Below are positions 8,058 through 17,238 of a stretch of 64,000 nucleotides of DNA, in pieces (position 1 is the first letter of the stretch; the number at the start of each line of letters is the position of its first letter). Under the pieces are notes generated by a model that saw only the letters and a list, made by a program, of their open reading frames with translations, was not told where the DNA came from and did no database searches. A program made the position numbers and the translations under genes. This DNA is from Planctomycetota bacterium (GTDB lineage: Bacteria; Planctomycetota; Planctomycetia; Pirellulales; PNKZ01). Location: the NCBI GenBank assembly GCA_018242585.1, contig JAFEBQ010000005.1, positions 1 through 64,000 of the forward strand. The letters are read 5' to 3'.

Positions 8058-9163
8058 ACACTGCACCGATCTACCGCTTGCCCCCGTGGCGCTGCGAAGC
8101 GACCCTACGCGCCGAGCAATTGACCGAAGTGGTCGACTGGTCGCTGGCGGCGTATCACGTGCCCGACCAGTGGAAGACCACGATGGGTCAGAACGTCCGC
8201 GTGGCGGTCCTCGACACCGGCATCGACGCGACGCATCCCGACCTGGCCGCGGCCATCGACGCCACGGCCGACTTCACGGGCAGCCCGGTCGGCGCAAACG
8301 ATCGCCAAGGCCACGGCACCCACACCGCCGGCACAATTGCCGCGCGGCGCAACGGGCGCGGCGTGGTCGGCGTGGCGCCCGAATGCCGGCTGCTGGTCGG
8401 CAAGGTCCTGGGCGATGACGGCAGCGGCAGCGATCAGAGCGTCGCCGCCGGCATCGACTGGGCCGTGGCGCAAGGGGCCGACATTGTTTCGATGAGCCTG
8501 GGGAGTCCGCAGCCCAGCCCGGCGATCTATGCCGCGATTCGTCGCGCGTGCGACGCGGGCAAGTTCGTCGTCTGTGCCGCCGGCAACGACGGCGCGCAAG
8601 CCGACGCCGACACGATCAATTATCCCGGCCGCTGGAAAGAAACCGTGGCCGTCGCGGCCGTCGACAGCCAGGGGCACGTCGCCGAGTTTTCCAGTCGCGG
8701 TCCCGAGATCGACATTGCCGCGCCGGGCGTGAACATCTTGAGCACGTTTTTGAACTCGGGCTACGCCCGACTGTCGGGCACGTCGATGGCCACGCCTTTC
8801 GTGGCCGGCGTGGTGGCGCTGATGTTGTCGAAGCATCGCGCTCTGGGAAGCAGCACGCCGCTGGCCAATGTCACCGATCTGCGCGAGCACCTCCGCCGCA
8901 CGGCCACGCCCGCCGCGCCGCAAGAGCCCGACCCAGCGTACGGCTGGGGCCTGATCGACCCGAACAAGTTGGTGGCCGACGACGCGTCGCCAGTCGCCCC
9001 TCCGGCCACGATCGCGCCGCCAGCAACAAGTCCGCCGTCGATACCCGAGTTGCGTCAACCGATAACGCTGGTGATTGCCGGGCAGCCGATCGTCGGCGCG
9101 TGGGTCTTCACCCCCGACCAAGCAACCTCGCCGCCACCGACAAACACCGCGAGCGTCGCATAA
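8054..9163 (+). CDS. Subtilisin-like serine protease (S8), 369 aa
   Basis: Complete S8 peptidase domain. The catalytic triad is Asp54 (VLDTGID), His87 (GHGTHTAG) and Ser244 (SGTSMATP), with the oxyanion-hole Asn178 (AAGND). There is no signal peptide or obvious propeptide: the catalytic core starts by about residue 40. After the domain (about 310) comes a Pro/Ala/Thr-rich linker and a short C-terminal segment. Export as a normal secreted subtilase is therefore not supported; it may act in the cytoplasm or be packaged or attached to particles. The start overlaps the upstream stop by 4 bp. Its position inside a phage operon suggests roles in particle maturation, lysis or a cargo function, but none is proven. 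Confidence 0.85.
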   Translation: MNTAPIYRLPPWRCEATLRAEQLTEVVDWSLAAYHVPDQWKTTMGQNVRVAVLDTGIDATHPDLAAAIDATADFTGSPVGANDRQGHGTHTAGTIAARRNGRGVVGVAPECRLLVGKVLGDDGSGSDQSVAAGIDWAVAQGADIVSMSLGSPQPSPAIYAAIRRACDAGKFVVCAAGNDGAQADADTINYPGRWKETVAVAAVDSQGHVAEFSSRGPEIDIAAPGVNILSTFLNSGYARLSGTSMATPFVAGVVALMLSKHRALGSSTPLANVTDLREHLRRTATPAAPQEPDPAYGWGLIDPNKLVADDASPVAPPATIAPPATSPPSIPELRQPITLVIAGQPIVGAWVFTPDQATSPPPTNTASVA

Positions 9164-9222
9164 GCCCAGTCCGCTGCTCCCCGTCTAATCGCTAATAGCT
9201 AACCGCTAATCGCTTACCCAAC

Positions 9223-10617
9223 ATGTTTCTCCCCACGATCACGCTGCTGCTCATCACTTGCCTGACGCCGGCCGAGGCGGTGGCCGCGGCCTTGGCCGAT
9301 CTGGCGACGCAGCCCACCGAGCGCCACGGTCAGACGCGGTATTTGTTGCTGCTCGAAGCCGATGCTGCCGCACGCCAAACGACGCACCAGGCGGTCAGCT
9401 TCTTGTTGAACTCGGTCAGCCGCACGCGGACGATCACGGTTCCGCCGCGCGTCGGCGCCGATGGCTGGTTGATTCGCGTCGACCTGGCCGCCTGGACCGA
9501 CTTTCGCCAGCCGCAGGGTTATCAAGAGCTGTTCGCGGCCTGGGAACGCCTGGCCCGCGATGATCCCTACTTTCACCTTCGCACCCAAGTACTGGCCAAG
9601 GGGAAGTTGCGCGAGGTGACCACCGACGGGGGCTGGGTCGGCTTGGAGCCAGCGGCCCAGTTGCGCGAAATGACCGGCAGCTTTGGCGCCGTCTTGCGCG
9701 CCGACTACTTCATTAGCGCCGTCGCCGCCGAGGCGTACTACGAGTGGGCGGGCATCCCCGCGACCGAAGCGGAGTTCTTCCGCCAGTTCGGCGTCGATCC
9801 CGACGAGGCCACGCGGCTGTCGGCCGACAGCGCCGCCAACCTGCTCCGCTCGCGCGTCACCCAGAAGCCGCGCCGGATCATCCAGCGGCCGGGCTTGTTT
9901 GGCGGTGTCTGGCACACCAAGGATGTTGACGGCGAGTCACCCGATCGCGACCCGGTGCGCAACCCGATCGACTTCGCGCCGCAGCGGTTCAACTTTCAGG
10001 CGTCCGAGTTCTTTGCGATGGGGGCGAATCGCCTCTGGCGCGTCGCGCTGTACGACGCGGCCGGCCGCCGGCAAGAGACCGTCCCCGATCGGGTCGCCAA
10101 GGATTTTACGGGCGATGGCATCATTCGCCCGCTGGTCAGTTGTCTGCGCTGTCACGATCGGCTCGGCGGCCAGTCGGGCTTGCAACCGTTCGCCGACGAT
10201 CAGGCCGAGCTGATGGCCCGAGTCGGCTTGCAAAGCTACGAGCCGCAGATCGCTCAGCGACTGCAAGAGCTGTACGACCCAGCGAGGTTGCATCAAGCGA
10301 TGCAGCGTGACCGGGAAGATTACGCGGCGGCCGTGGCGCTGGCGACCGATGGCATGACGCCCAAGGAAGCGATTGACGCGCTGGTCGCCGTCTATACGCG
10401 CTATGTCGATGTGCCGGTCACGCTATCGCGCGCCGCCGAGGAATTGTGCGTCAGCGAGCAGCAACTGGCCGCGGCGCTGGCTGAAAGCCGAGACCCAATG
10501 GCCCTGGCGCTCGTGCTGGGCAAATCGATCAATCGCGCGGCCTGGGCTTCGGCCTTTGGCGACGCGGCGCTGCGCGTGGCGGCACACGCAAGTCCAAATG
10601 ACACGGCGAAGGAGTAA
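9223..10617 (+). CDS. Secreted protein with one heme c motif, 464 aa
   Basis: The N-terminus is a signal peptide (MFLPTITLLLITCLTPAEA). A single CxxCH (CLRCH, residues 307-311) predicts one covalently bound heme c. The rest resembles planctomycete periplasmic cytochrome-like proteins (conserved-looking YYEWAGIPATEAEFFRQFG and long helical C-terminal half) but I cannot assign a family. It lies between a phage-type subtilase and a second cytochrome-like gene, and begins 59 bp after the subtilase stop. Heme proteins are not a normal part of tailed-phage late operons. Either this block is a host cargo insertion or the particle genes have been captured into a host operon. Confidence 0.65.
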   Translation: MFLPTITLLLITCLTPAEAVAAALADLATQPTERHGQTRYLLLLEADAAARQTTHQAVSFLLNSVSRTRTITVPPRVGADGWLIRVDLAAWTDFRQPQGYQELFAAWERLARDDPYFHLRTQVLAKGKLREVTTDGGWVGLEPAAQLREMTGSFGAVLRADYFISAVAAEAYYEWAGIPATEAEFFRQFGVDPDEATRLSADSAANLLRSRVTQKPRRIIQRPGLFGGVWHTKDVDGESPDRDPVRNPIDFAPQRFNFQASEFFAMGANRLWRVALYDAAGRRQETVPDRVAKDFTGDGIIRPLVSCLRCHDRLGGQSGLQPFADDQAELMARVGLQSYEPQIAQRLQELYDPARLHQAMQRDREDYAAAVALATDGMTPKEAIDALVAVYTRYVDVPVTLSRAAEELCVSEQQLAAALAESRDPMALALVLGKSINRAAWASAFGDAALRVAAHASPNDTAKE

Positions 10618-10621
10618 ACGC

Positions 10622-11170
10622 ATGGCAAAGCGGTTGATGATGTCGTTGGTGGTTGCGGCGTGCTGCATCGCGAGTTCCGCGCCATTGCAAGCCGGCGGGC
10701 GCGCAGTCGTGGTCGCTAGCGCGACAGCCGTGCCGGCCGGTGTCGTCGTGACGCAATTCGCCGTCCCCGTGGCGGTGCCTCAGTATGCCGTGCCGGTCGC
10801 GCCGCAGAGTTACGTCCAATACGGCGGCCAGGTCGGGGCGGCGACACCGCTCGAAGGGCTTGAAGATCGGATCGCCGCCAAGGTGGTCCGCAATCTGCAA
10901 GCGGCCGGCGTCAACAGCGCGCTGGCCGCGCCGCCGAGCCTGATCGCGAAACATTGCGGCTCGTGCCACAGCGGCGCCACGCCCAAGGCGGGTCTCGATT
11001 TGACGAGCCTGGCGGCGCTCGGCGAAACCCAGCGTTTGAGCTGCATTGCCCGCGTGTTGGCCGACGACGCCTCGCAGCGAATGCCGCCAGCCGCCAGCGG
11101 CGCGAAGCTGACGGCCGAAGAAGTGGGTCGATTGTTGCAAGAGTTGTCTCAACCGGTGAAAGGAAAGTGA
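10622..11170 (+). CDS. Small secreted monoheme cytochrome c-like protein, 182 aa
   Basis: Signal peptide (MSLVVAACCIASSAPLQA) followed by a Val/Pro/Gln/Tyr-rich low-complexity stretch (about 25-70). A small cytochrome c-like domain then carries CGSCH at 112-116 and a later possible axial Met in QRMPPA (near 157). The spacing of heme motif and MPP motif is that of a class I cytochrome c, as found in the planctomycete 'cytochrome C' domain. The gene starts 5 bp after the preceding heme-protein gene, with GGAG just upstream, so the two are co-expressed and may exchange electrons. Confidence 0.75.
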   Translation: MAKRLMMSLVVAACCIASSAPLQAGGRAVVVASATAVPAGVVVTQFAVPVAVPQYAVPVAPQSYVQYGGQVGAATPLEGLEDRIAAKVVRNLQAAGVNSALAAPPSLIAKHCGSCHSGATPKAGLDLTSLAALGETQRLSCIARVLADDASQRMPPAASGAKLTAEEVGRLLQELSQPVKGK

Positions 11171-11173
11171 ACC

Positions 11174-11485
11174 ATGAAATGTTTTTTGGTCGGACTGTTG
11201 GCGTTGTCGGGTGGATTGTTGGGTGTGGCTGGCGCCAAGGCGTGCCCGCCGGTCGCGGTGTCGAGTGCGGTTGCTTTGTCGAACGGTTGCCCGGTCGCCG
11301 TCGGTGGCGCGTTGACGACGCAAAGCGTCCTCGTCGCGCCGCTGGTCACGACGATCCAGCCGTCGGTCGTGGTCCAATCCCCCGTGGTGGTCCAGCAGCA
11401 AGTGGTCCGCGCCCGGGTCGTGCAGCCACGACAAGTCACGCGGCAACGCTCGGTGACGCGGATTGGCGGCTTGGGGATGTTTTAG
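11174..11485 (+). CDS. Small secreted low-complexity protein, 103 aa
   Basis: Signal peptide (MKCFLVGLLALSGGLLGVAGAKA), then a Val/Gln/Ser/Thr-rich mature part of about 80 residues with two cysteines (ACPP, NGCPV) and a basic C-terminus. Its Val/Gln-rich composition matches the low-complexity stretch of the upstream cytochrome, so the two may have a shared origin or location. It begins 3 bp after the cytochrome stop. Function unknown. It closes the heme/secreted block, and a palindromic repeat follows. Confidence 0.6.
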   Translation: MKCFLVGLLALSGGLLGVAGAKACPPVAVSSAVALSNGCPVAVGGALTTQSVLVAPLVTTIQPSVVVQSPVVVQQQVVRARVVQPRQVTRQRSVTRIGGLGMF

Positions 11486-11499
11486 GCGGCCTGGTCTTA

Positions 11500-11668
11500 C
11501 ACCTCTCCCTCCTAGGGAGAGGTCGCGAGCGGAGCGAGCGGGTGAGGGTCGAGGCGTTCACTGCCAGGACGCTCTGCGCCAGGCGACATCCGCTGAGCGC
11601 AGAGCTTTTTGGCCAGTGACGCTTTCACCCTCCCCCCTGCCCCTCCCTGAAAGGGAGGGGTGTTTGTC
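11500..11668. repeat. Family-C palindromic element, copy 1
   Basis: Element bounded by ctctccct/agggagagg hairpins at the left and ccctccctgaaagggaggg-tgtt at the right. The related copy is at 20638-20800, and a right-end fragment is at about 50330-50380. It fills most of the gap between the secreted block and the ParB-like gene. Confidence 0.75.
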
Positions 11669-11715
11669 GCGCACGCCTGGGTGATGGGCATCAATATTCA
11701 TCGCAAAAGGAGAAC

Positions 11716-12279
11716 ATGCTCATGCAAGTCCGTGATCGGATCGTGGAGTTCATCCGCGTGCCGGCGCGCTCGTTGCGCCCCAATCCGCGCAACTGGCGGA
11801 CGCATCCACCGGCCCAACAAGATGCCCTGCGCGGCTTGCTGGCCGAGGTCGGTTATGCCGAGGCGCTGGTCGCGCGGCGCCTGAATGATGGCGAGCTGGA
11901 ACTGATCGACGGCCACCTGCGGGCCGAGACCACGCCCGACATGGACGTGCCGGTGCTGGTCGTCGATGTCAGCGATGCCGAGGCGGACAAGCTGCTGGCC
12001 ACGCTCGACCCGCTGGCCGCCCAGGCTGGCGCGGACGAAGCGTTGCTGACCGAACTGCTGTCCCGCGTCGAGACCGAGCACGACGCCGTGCGGCAGTTGC
12101 TCGACTCGCTGCTGAAAGACTCCGACACCGCCGCTCCGACGGAACAAAGCGCGCCGCCCGACGTGAACATCGATGCGCTGTTTCAGGTGGTGGCCGAGTG
12201 CCGCGACGAAGCCGACCAGAAGTCGCTCTTCGAGCGTCTGCAAGCCGAGGGCTACCAATGCCGGCTGTTGATGCTTTGA
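11716..12279 (+). CDS. ParB/sulfiredoxin-like nuclease-fold protein, 187 aa
   Basis: The N-terminal 100 residues match the ParB N-terminal domain seen in phage proteins: V-P-(A)-x-S-L-R-P-N-P-x-N-W-R near 15-28, and ELIDGHLRAE near 59-68 in place of the usual GxxR box. There is no HTH centromere-binding domain, so this is not a partition ParB. An acidic helical C-terminal half follows. Phage ParB-like proteins occur as nucleases or NTP-binding factors and in DNA base-modification loci. An in-frame ATG at 11722 is 9 nt after AGGAG and may be the real start, because the first ATG is only 3 nt from it. The next gene, an ABC-ATPase/GNAT fusion, probably works with it. Confidence 0.75.
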   Translation: MLMQVRDRIVEFIRVPARSLRPNPRNWRTHPPAQQDALRGLLAEVGYAEALVARRLNDGELELIDGHLRAETTPDMDVPVLVVDVSDAEADKLLATLDPLAAQAGADEALLTELLSRVETEHDAVRQLLDSLLKDSDTAAPTEQSAPPDVNIDALFQVVAECRDEADQKSLFERLQAEGYQCRLLML

Positions 12280-12281
12280 AA

Positions 12282-12375
12282 TAGTTGCTAGTTGCTGGTT
12301 GCGAGTTGCTAGTAAAGGCAATCACCGGCCTTCGGCTCGTACCAGAAAACTAGCAACCAGCAACTAGCAACTTCC
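12282..12375. repeat. Family-F 'tagttgctggttgc' inverted spacer
   Basis: About 30-bp arms made of agttgctagttgctggtt units at the left and the complementary aaccagcaactagcaactt at the right, spanning the whole gap between the ParB-like and ABC-GNAT genes. Single arms recur at 39753-39788 and 54327-54360. Confidence 0.7.
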
Positions 12376-12376
12376 T

Positions 12377-13501
12377 ATGCCACAACTGACCATCCAACTC
12401 GACTGTCCCCTGTATGACTCGTTCCGGGTCCAGCAATTGGCCGGGATGTTCGACGTGCCGCTCGCGCGAAAGCTTTCGGAGAGGTTTGACGTCGAGGTGC
12501 CCGACCTGGCGGCCGATGATTGGCGGATCGGCTTGATCGTCGGGCCGAGCGGCAGTGGCAAAAGCACGCTCGCCCGCCAGTGGATCGGCGCGCACCTCGC
12601 GGAACCGGCCCCCTGGCCCGATGATGCGGCCGTGGTCGATGGTTTTGGCGACCGGCCGATCAAGGAGATCACCGGGTTGCTGACCGCGGTTGGTTTCAGC
12701 TCGCCCCCGTCGTGGATCAAGCCGTACCGCGTGCTCAGCGGCGGCGAAAAGTTCCGCTGCGATCTGGCTCGGGCGTTGGCGCTCGTCGGACGCGATGCAG
12801 CGCCGGCCGGCGCGACGCCGATCGTGGCCTTTGACGAGTTCACCAGCGTCGTCGATCGGATCGTCGCGCAAATCGGTTCGGCCGCGGTCGCCAAGGCGAT
12901 TCGGCAGAGGCGGGCCCGCTGTCGCTTCGTGGCGATCACTTGCCACTACGACGTGGCCGAGTGGCTGGAACCTGACTGGGTGGTTGATATGGCCGCGCGG
13001 CGCGCCGAGCGGAGGCGTCTTCGGCGGCCGGCGATCGAGCTGCGCATCGGCCGCACGCACCGGGACACGTGGCGGCTGTTCGCTCGTCATCACTATCTGA
13101 GCGGCCAGCTCGCGCCGACCGCGCGTTGCTACCTGGCCACCTGGCGCGACGCGCCGGTTTGCTTCTGCGCCCTGTTGCCGGCGCTCGGCCGGCGCGGGCA
13201 CTGGCGGATTTCGCGCGTTGTCACGCTTCCCGACTTTCAGGGGATTGGCATCGGCCTGCGCGTGGCCGAGGGGATTGCCGAACAGTATCGGCGCGATGGT
13301 AACCGTGTGAACATCACGGCCAGCCACCCGGCGCTCTTGGCCCACTGTCGCCGGTCGCCGTTGTGGCGCGCGGTGCGCGTGGTGAAGACCGGCCGGCGGA
13401 GCCCGACGTTTTTGAAGCACTACCGCGCTTCGGCTGGCCGCGCCGTGGTGTCGTTCGAATACTTGGGACAACAACCCGCCGCAGGTGAGCACGCCCTATG
13501 A
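12377..13501 (+). CDS. ABC-type ATPase fused to GNAT acyltransferase domain, 374 aa
   Basis: Two domains. Residues about 45-205 are a soluble ABC ATPase: Walker [10 protein letters not shown] (56-64), signature LSGGEK (120-125), Walker B VAFDE (150-154) and switch His190. Residues about 218-374 are a GNAT fold with the acetyl-CoA loop QGIGIG (288-293) and an HHYLSG motif near 238-243. No membrane partner is encoded, so this is not a transporter. The arrangement matches the known 'ABC ATPase fused to acetyltransferase' family. The GNAT part also recalls Mu Mom, a GNAT-fold DNA adenine modifier. Its position beside a ParB-like gene and before terminase suggests nucleic-acid modification, which is inference. 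Its last codons overlap the next start (ATGA). Confidence 0.8.
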   Translation: MPQLTIQLDCPLYDSFRVQQLAGMFDVPLARKLSERFDVEVPDLAADDWRIGLIVGPSGSGKSTLARQWIGAHLAEPAPWPDDAAVVDGFGDRPIKEITGLLTAVGFSSPPSWIKPYRVLSGGEKFRCDLARALALVGRDAAPAGATPIVAFDEFTSVVDRIVAQIGSAAVAKAIRQRRARCRFVAITCHYDVAEWLEPDWVVDMAARRAERRRLRRPAIELRIGRTHRDTWRLFARHHYLSGQLAPTARCYLATWRDAPVCFCALLPALGRRGHWRISRVVTLPDFQGIGIGLRVAEGIAEQYRRDGNRVNITASHPALLAHCRRSPLWRAVRVVKTGRRSPTFLKHYRASAGRAVVSFEYLGQQPAAGEHAL

Positions 13502-13992
13502 CCGCCAAGCCGCGCACCATCTTGGATGAAGTCAAGCGCCGCGAGATCTGCGCGATCGTGAGCGTCGGCGCCACGCGCACCGTGGCGGCCCGCTACGTTG
13601 GTTGCAGCGTGGTGACGATTCGGCGCGCGGCCTTGCGCGACAAGAAGTTCCGCGGACAATTGCTCAAGGCCGAGTCGCACAACGAAATCGCACAGCTCCA
13701 AAACCTGCAATCGGCTTCGAAAAAGGCGCAATACTGGCGGGCGGCGGCCTGGATGCTCGAACGCTGCTATCCGCAGCGCTACCGCTCGCGGCCGGTCGAC
13801 ACCGTGACGATGGAGCAAGTCGGGCCGGTGCTCGAGCAGATGGCCGAGTTGATCGCCAGCGAAGTCAGCGACCTGAACGATCGTCGCCGCATCCGCGCCA
13901 AGCTGCGCCGGCTGGTGAACTTTGTCTTGCGAAGGCGCAAGCCCGCGGCGCGTCGACGCACGACCACCAACAAACGGAAGCCCGCGTCATGA
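13498..13992 (+). CDS. Terminase small subunit-like HTH protein, 164 aa
   Basis: An N-terminal helix-turn-helix (about 20-50: [25 protein letters not shown]) is followed by a helical middle and a very basic Arg/Lys-rich tail. Size, fold and its position directly before the large terminase fit a small terminase that recognises phage DNA for packaging. It is coupled to both neighbours by 4-bp ATGA overlaps. The family assignment rests on position plus the HTH, not on a diagnostic motif. Confidence 0.7.
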   Translation: MTAKPRTILDEVKRREICAIVSVGATRTVAARYVGCSVVTIRRAALRDKKFRGQLLKAESHNEIAQLQNLQSASKKAQYWRAAAWMLERCYPQRYRSRPVDTVTMEQVGPVLEQMAELIASEVSDLNDRRRIRAKLRRLVNFVLRRRKPAARRRTTTNKRKPAS

Positions 13993-15587
13993 GCGCACGT
14001 CCGGTTACCACACGTCTGTCGCAGCGCCGTTTGCGCCGGCAATTGTTCGGCCGGTTGCAAAGCGCCCTGCGCCAGCGCGCCACGACGGCCGGCGAGCGGT
14101 TGCCGTTGCTGGCCTGGGGGAGGAAATACCTGCCCGAGCATTTCGCGTCGCCGCCGTCGGCCATGCACCGCTGGCTCGAAGCCGAGTTCGCCGCGATGGA
14201 GCGCGAGCGCGGCACGAAGCTGAACGTGATCGGCCCGCGCGGCAGCGCCAAGAGCACGCTCGGCACGCTGGCCTGGCCGCTGCGGTTGGCGGTCGACGGG
14301 ACCGAGCCTTACGTGTGGATCATTTCCGATACCAAGCCGCAGGCGCTTGCGCATCTGGCGAACCTGCGGAACGAACTGCTCGACAATCCGCGGCTGGCGC
14401 GCGATTACCCCGGGGCGGTCGGTCGGGGCTTGCGCTGGCGCGGGCCGTCGATCGTGCTCAAGAACGGCGTGACGATCGAAGCGTTTGGGACCGGACAGCG
14501 GATACGCGGGCGTCGGCGTGGCGCCGCGCGGCCATCGTTGATTATTTGCGACGACTTGCAGAACGACCGGCATATGGTTTCGGCCCAGCAGCGCCAGCGG
14601 TCGCGCGATTGGTTCCACGGCATGTTGCTCAAGGCGGGCAATCGGCGGACCAACGTCGTGAATCTGGGGACGGTGCTTCATCGCGAAGCGTTGATGCTCG
14701 AACTGGATCGGACGCCGGGCTGGCGCTCGCGGATCTTCCGGGCGATCGAACGCTGGCCCGAGAACATGACGCTGTGGAGCGCGTGGGAGCAGCTTTATAC
14801 AGACCTGGACGACGCGGAACGGGCCGCGCACGCGCGCGAGTTCTTTGACGCGCACTTCGAGGAGTTGACGCGCGGCGCGGTGGTCCTCTGGCCCGAGCAG
14901 GAGGATTTGTACGCCCTGATGCAAATGCGCGTGGAAAGCGGCCGGACGTCGTTCGAGCGCGAGAAGCAAGGCTCGCCGCTGGCGCCGGAACTGTGCGAGT
15001 GGCCGGCGGAATACTTTGACGAGCCGTTGTGGTTCGACGCCTGGCCCGCGCGGACCCAGGTGCGGACGATGGCGCTCGACCCCAGCAAAGGGACCGACGC
15101 CGCGCGGAGTGATTACTCGGCGTATGTGCTGCTGGCCGTTGACCCGCAGGGGGTGTTGTACGTCCAGGCCAACCTGGCCCGGCGGCCGCTCATGCAAATG
15201 GTCGCTGACGGCGTCGAGCTGTTTGCGCACTTCCGCCCCGATGGACTGGCGATCGAGAGCAACCATTTTCAGGAACTGCTCGCGCCTCTGTTCGCCGACG
15301 AGGCGGCCAGGCGCGGCATGCTGCCGATCAACCCCTGGCTGTTGAACAACACGACGAACAAGCAGACGCGGATTCGCCGACTGGGAGCGTATCTGGCGGG
15401 ACATCGGTTGCGATTCAAGGCCGGCTGTCCCTCGACGGCGTTGCTGGTCGAGCAGTTGCAGGAGTTCCCGCTGGCCGACCATGACGACGGGCCCGACGCG
15501 CTCGAGATGGCCATTCGACTGGCGGCCGAACTGTTGAACGCCCCGCGCGACGACGGCCTGGGCCGGCGATTGCCAGTGAGCGGGTGA
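13989..15587 (+). CDS. terL: Phage terminase large subunit, 532 aa
   Basis: DNA-packaging motor and nuclease. ATPase motifs: Walker A GPRGSAKST (82-90), Walker B LIICDD (184-189) and a coupling motif around VNLGTVLHR (224-232). The RNase H-like nuclease domain shows Asp364 (ALDPSKG), Glu423 (IESN) and the terminal acidic DDGPDALEM near 505. All key residues are present, so it looks functional. The start at 13989 overlaps the small terminase stop; a much longer in-frame opening to 13602 lies inside the small terminase gene. It belongs to the packaging block terS-terL-portal. Confidence 0.92.
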   Translation: MSARPVTTRLSQRRLRRQLFGRLQSALRQRATTAGERLPLLAWGRKYLPEHFASPPSAMHRWLEAEFAAMERERGTKLNVIGPRGSAKSTLGTLAWPLRLAVDGTEPYVWIISDTKPQALAHLANLRNELLDNPRLARDYPGAVGRGLRWRGPSIVLKNGVTIEAFGTGQRIRGRRRGAARPSLIICDDLQNDRHMVSAQQRQRSRDWFHGMLLKAGNRRTNVVNLGTVLHREALMLELDRTPGWRSRIFRAIERWPENMTLWSAWEQLYTDLDDAERAAHAREFFDAHFEELTRGAVVLWPEQEDLYALMQMRVESGRTSFEREKQGSPLAPELCEWPAEYFDEPLWFDAWPARTQVRTMALDPSKGTDAARSDYSAYVLLAVDPQGVLYVQANLARRPLMQMVADGVELFAHFRPDGLAIESNHFQELLAPLFADEAARRGMLPINPWLLNNTTNKQTRIRRLGAYLAGHRLRFKAGCPSTALLVEQLQEFPLADHDDGPDALEMAIRLAAELLNAPRDDGLGRRLPVSG

Positions 15588-15619
15588 CATGCCAGGCAAG
15601 GTTCCATCATCACCAATCG

Positions 15620-15768
15620 CGCGAGAACCCTTCTCCCTCCGGGAGAAGGTGGCCGAAGGCCGGATGAGGGTCCACGGTCCACTTGTTGTGGCGTGGACAG
15701 CAGGGCAAACGGAACCCTCATCCGTCGGCTACCGCCGCCACCTTCTCCCGAGGGGAGAAGGGTTCTGT
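15620..15768. repeat. Family-D palindromic element, copy 1
   Basis: Begins cgcgagaacccttctccc/gggagaagg...ggatgagggt and ends with the complementary ccctcatcc...ccttctccc/ggggagaagggtt, so the ends are inverted repeats around a variable centre. It fills the gap between terminase and portal. Other copies: 17239-17377, 54085-54280 and the fragment at 1-25. Confidence 0.85.
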
Positions 15769-15814
15769 TCGTCAGTCGCTCACGAGAATACATCTTCACT
15801 TTAGGAGCACAATA

Positions 15815-17215
15815 ATGATCGACAGCACTCATCAACCGGACGACGTAGGCACCCTGAATCGTTTACAGCAGCGGCTCCGCGAAGCTTGTGATGACTTGTG
15901 GAGCAGCTTCGTCGACCCGCGCGAGCCGTTTTATGACGACGGCGGCGAGTGGCTGGCCTTGGGGGCCGCGGGAGAGGCCTTCGGCGTGCGCGGCGCGCCG
16001 TTCACCACCGAGGTCGAGCTGCGCCAGATTCGCCTGCACGCGCGTCGGCTGGCCGTGGGGAATGAGTTCGCGCTTAACGCCTTGGAGAATCGGGTCAACT
16101 ACCTGGTCGGCGCGGGGCACAACTACCGGGCCGCGCCGGTCAAGGGACGCGCGCCGGCGGTCGAGGCGGTCGCGGCCGTGCAGCAGTTGCTTGACGACTT
16201 TGTCCGCGACAATCGTTGGCACCGCCGACAGCAAGAGCTTGTCCTTCGCGCCGACCGGGACGGCGAAGCGTTTCTGCGATTCTTCTTCGCGCCGGACGGA
16301 ACGACGCGGCTGCGGTTCGTCGAGCCCAGCCAGGTGAGCACGCCCCCCGACGTGCCCGCGAGCCCGGCCGACAGCCTGGGCATTCAAACCGAGACGGACG
16401 ATGTTGAATCGGTCGTCGGCTATTGGATCGACGGCCAGTTGATCGCCGTCGACGAAGTACAACACCGCAAGGCCAACGTCGATATCAACGTCAAGCGCGG
16501 CTTGCCCTTGTTGTTCCCAGTGGCCAAGAACCTGCGCCGGGCCGAAAAGCTGTTGCGTAACATGACGACCGTAGCCGAGATTCAATCGGCCATCGCCTTG
16601 ATTCGCCGGCATCGCAACGCCACGCGCGGGGCGCTCCAGCAATTTGTCGCCGGGCAGGCCGACGCCACGCAGGCCGGGCCGGCGGGACGCGCGGCTTACC
16701 TGAAGCGTTACGCGCCGGGGACCATTCTCGACGCCCATGCCGACGTCGACTACGAGTTCCCGACCGCGGGGCTCGACGCCGGCAGCTTTGTCACGGTGCT
16801 GCAAGCCGAGTTGCGGGCGATTGCTGCGCGGTTGGTGATGCCCGAGTTCATGCTCACCAGCGACGCCTCGAACGCCAACTACGCCTCGACGATGGTGGCC
16901 GAGAGTCCGGCCATTCGGATGTTCGAGCGGTTGCAGGCGCAGTTGATCGAAGACGACTTGGACGTGTTGTGGCGGGTCGTGCGTCACGCGGCCCGGGTCG
17001 GTCGCTTACCGGCCGACGTGGCGGCACTGGTCGAGATTCAAGCGGTCCCGCCGTCGCTGGCCATGCGCGATCGCCTGCAGGAGGCCCAGTTATACAAGCT
17101 GCAATACGAGGCGGGTCTGTTGTCGCCGCAAACCTGGAGTCAACTCAGCGGGCTCGATTACGACCAAGAGCAGGCCAACTTGGCACAAGCGCGCAGCAAA
17201 GAAAAAAAGTCATGA
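15815..17215 (+). CDS. Phage portal protein, 466 aa
   Basis: Portal of the lambda/SPP1-like superfamily. Consistent features are early FALNALENRVNYLVGAGHNY (about 88-108), a middle alpha/beta stem region, VEYW-type block VVGYWIDGQLIAVDEVQH, and the central helix region RRAEKLLRNMTTVAEIQSAIALIRRHR. Length is in the normal 400-550 range. A dodecameric portal would connect capsid and tail and feed DNA through terminase. The start at 15815 is supported by TTTAGGAG 8 nt upstream. The long in-frame upstream opening is repeat sequence. Confidence 0.85.
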   Translation: MIDSTHQPDDVGTLNRLQQRLREACDDLWSSFVDPREPFYDDGGEWLALGAAGEAFGVRGAPFTTEVELRQIRLHARRLAVGNEFALNALENRVNYLVGAGHNYRAAPVKGRAPAVEAVAAVQQLLDDFVRDNRWHRRQQELVLRADRDGEAFLRFFFAPDGTTRLRFVEPSQVSTPPDVPASPADSLGIQTETDDVESVVGYWIDGQLIAVDEVQHRKANVDINVKRGLPLLFPVAKNLRRAEKLLRNMTTVAEIQSAIALIRRHRNATRGALQQFVAGQADATQAGPAGRAAYLKRYAPGTILDAHADVDYEFPTAGLDAGSFVTVLQAELRAIAARLVMPEFMLTSDASNANYASTMVAESPAIRMFERLQAQLIEDDLDVLWRVVRHAARVGRLPADVAALVEIQAVPPSLAMRDRLQEAQLYKLQYEAGLLSPQTWSQLSGLDYDQEQANLAQARSKEKKS

Positions 17216-17238
17216 AGGTTTCTTTCATCACCGACAGC

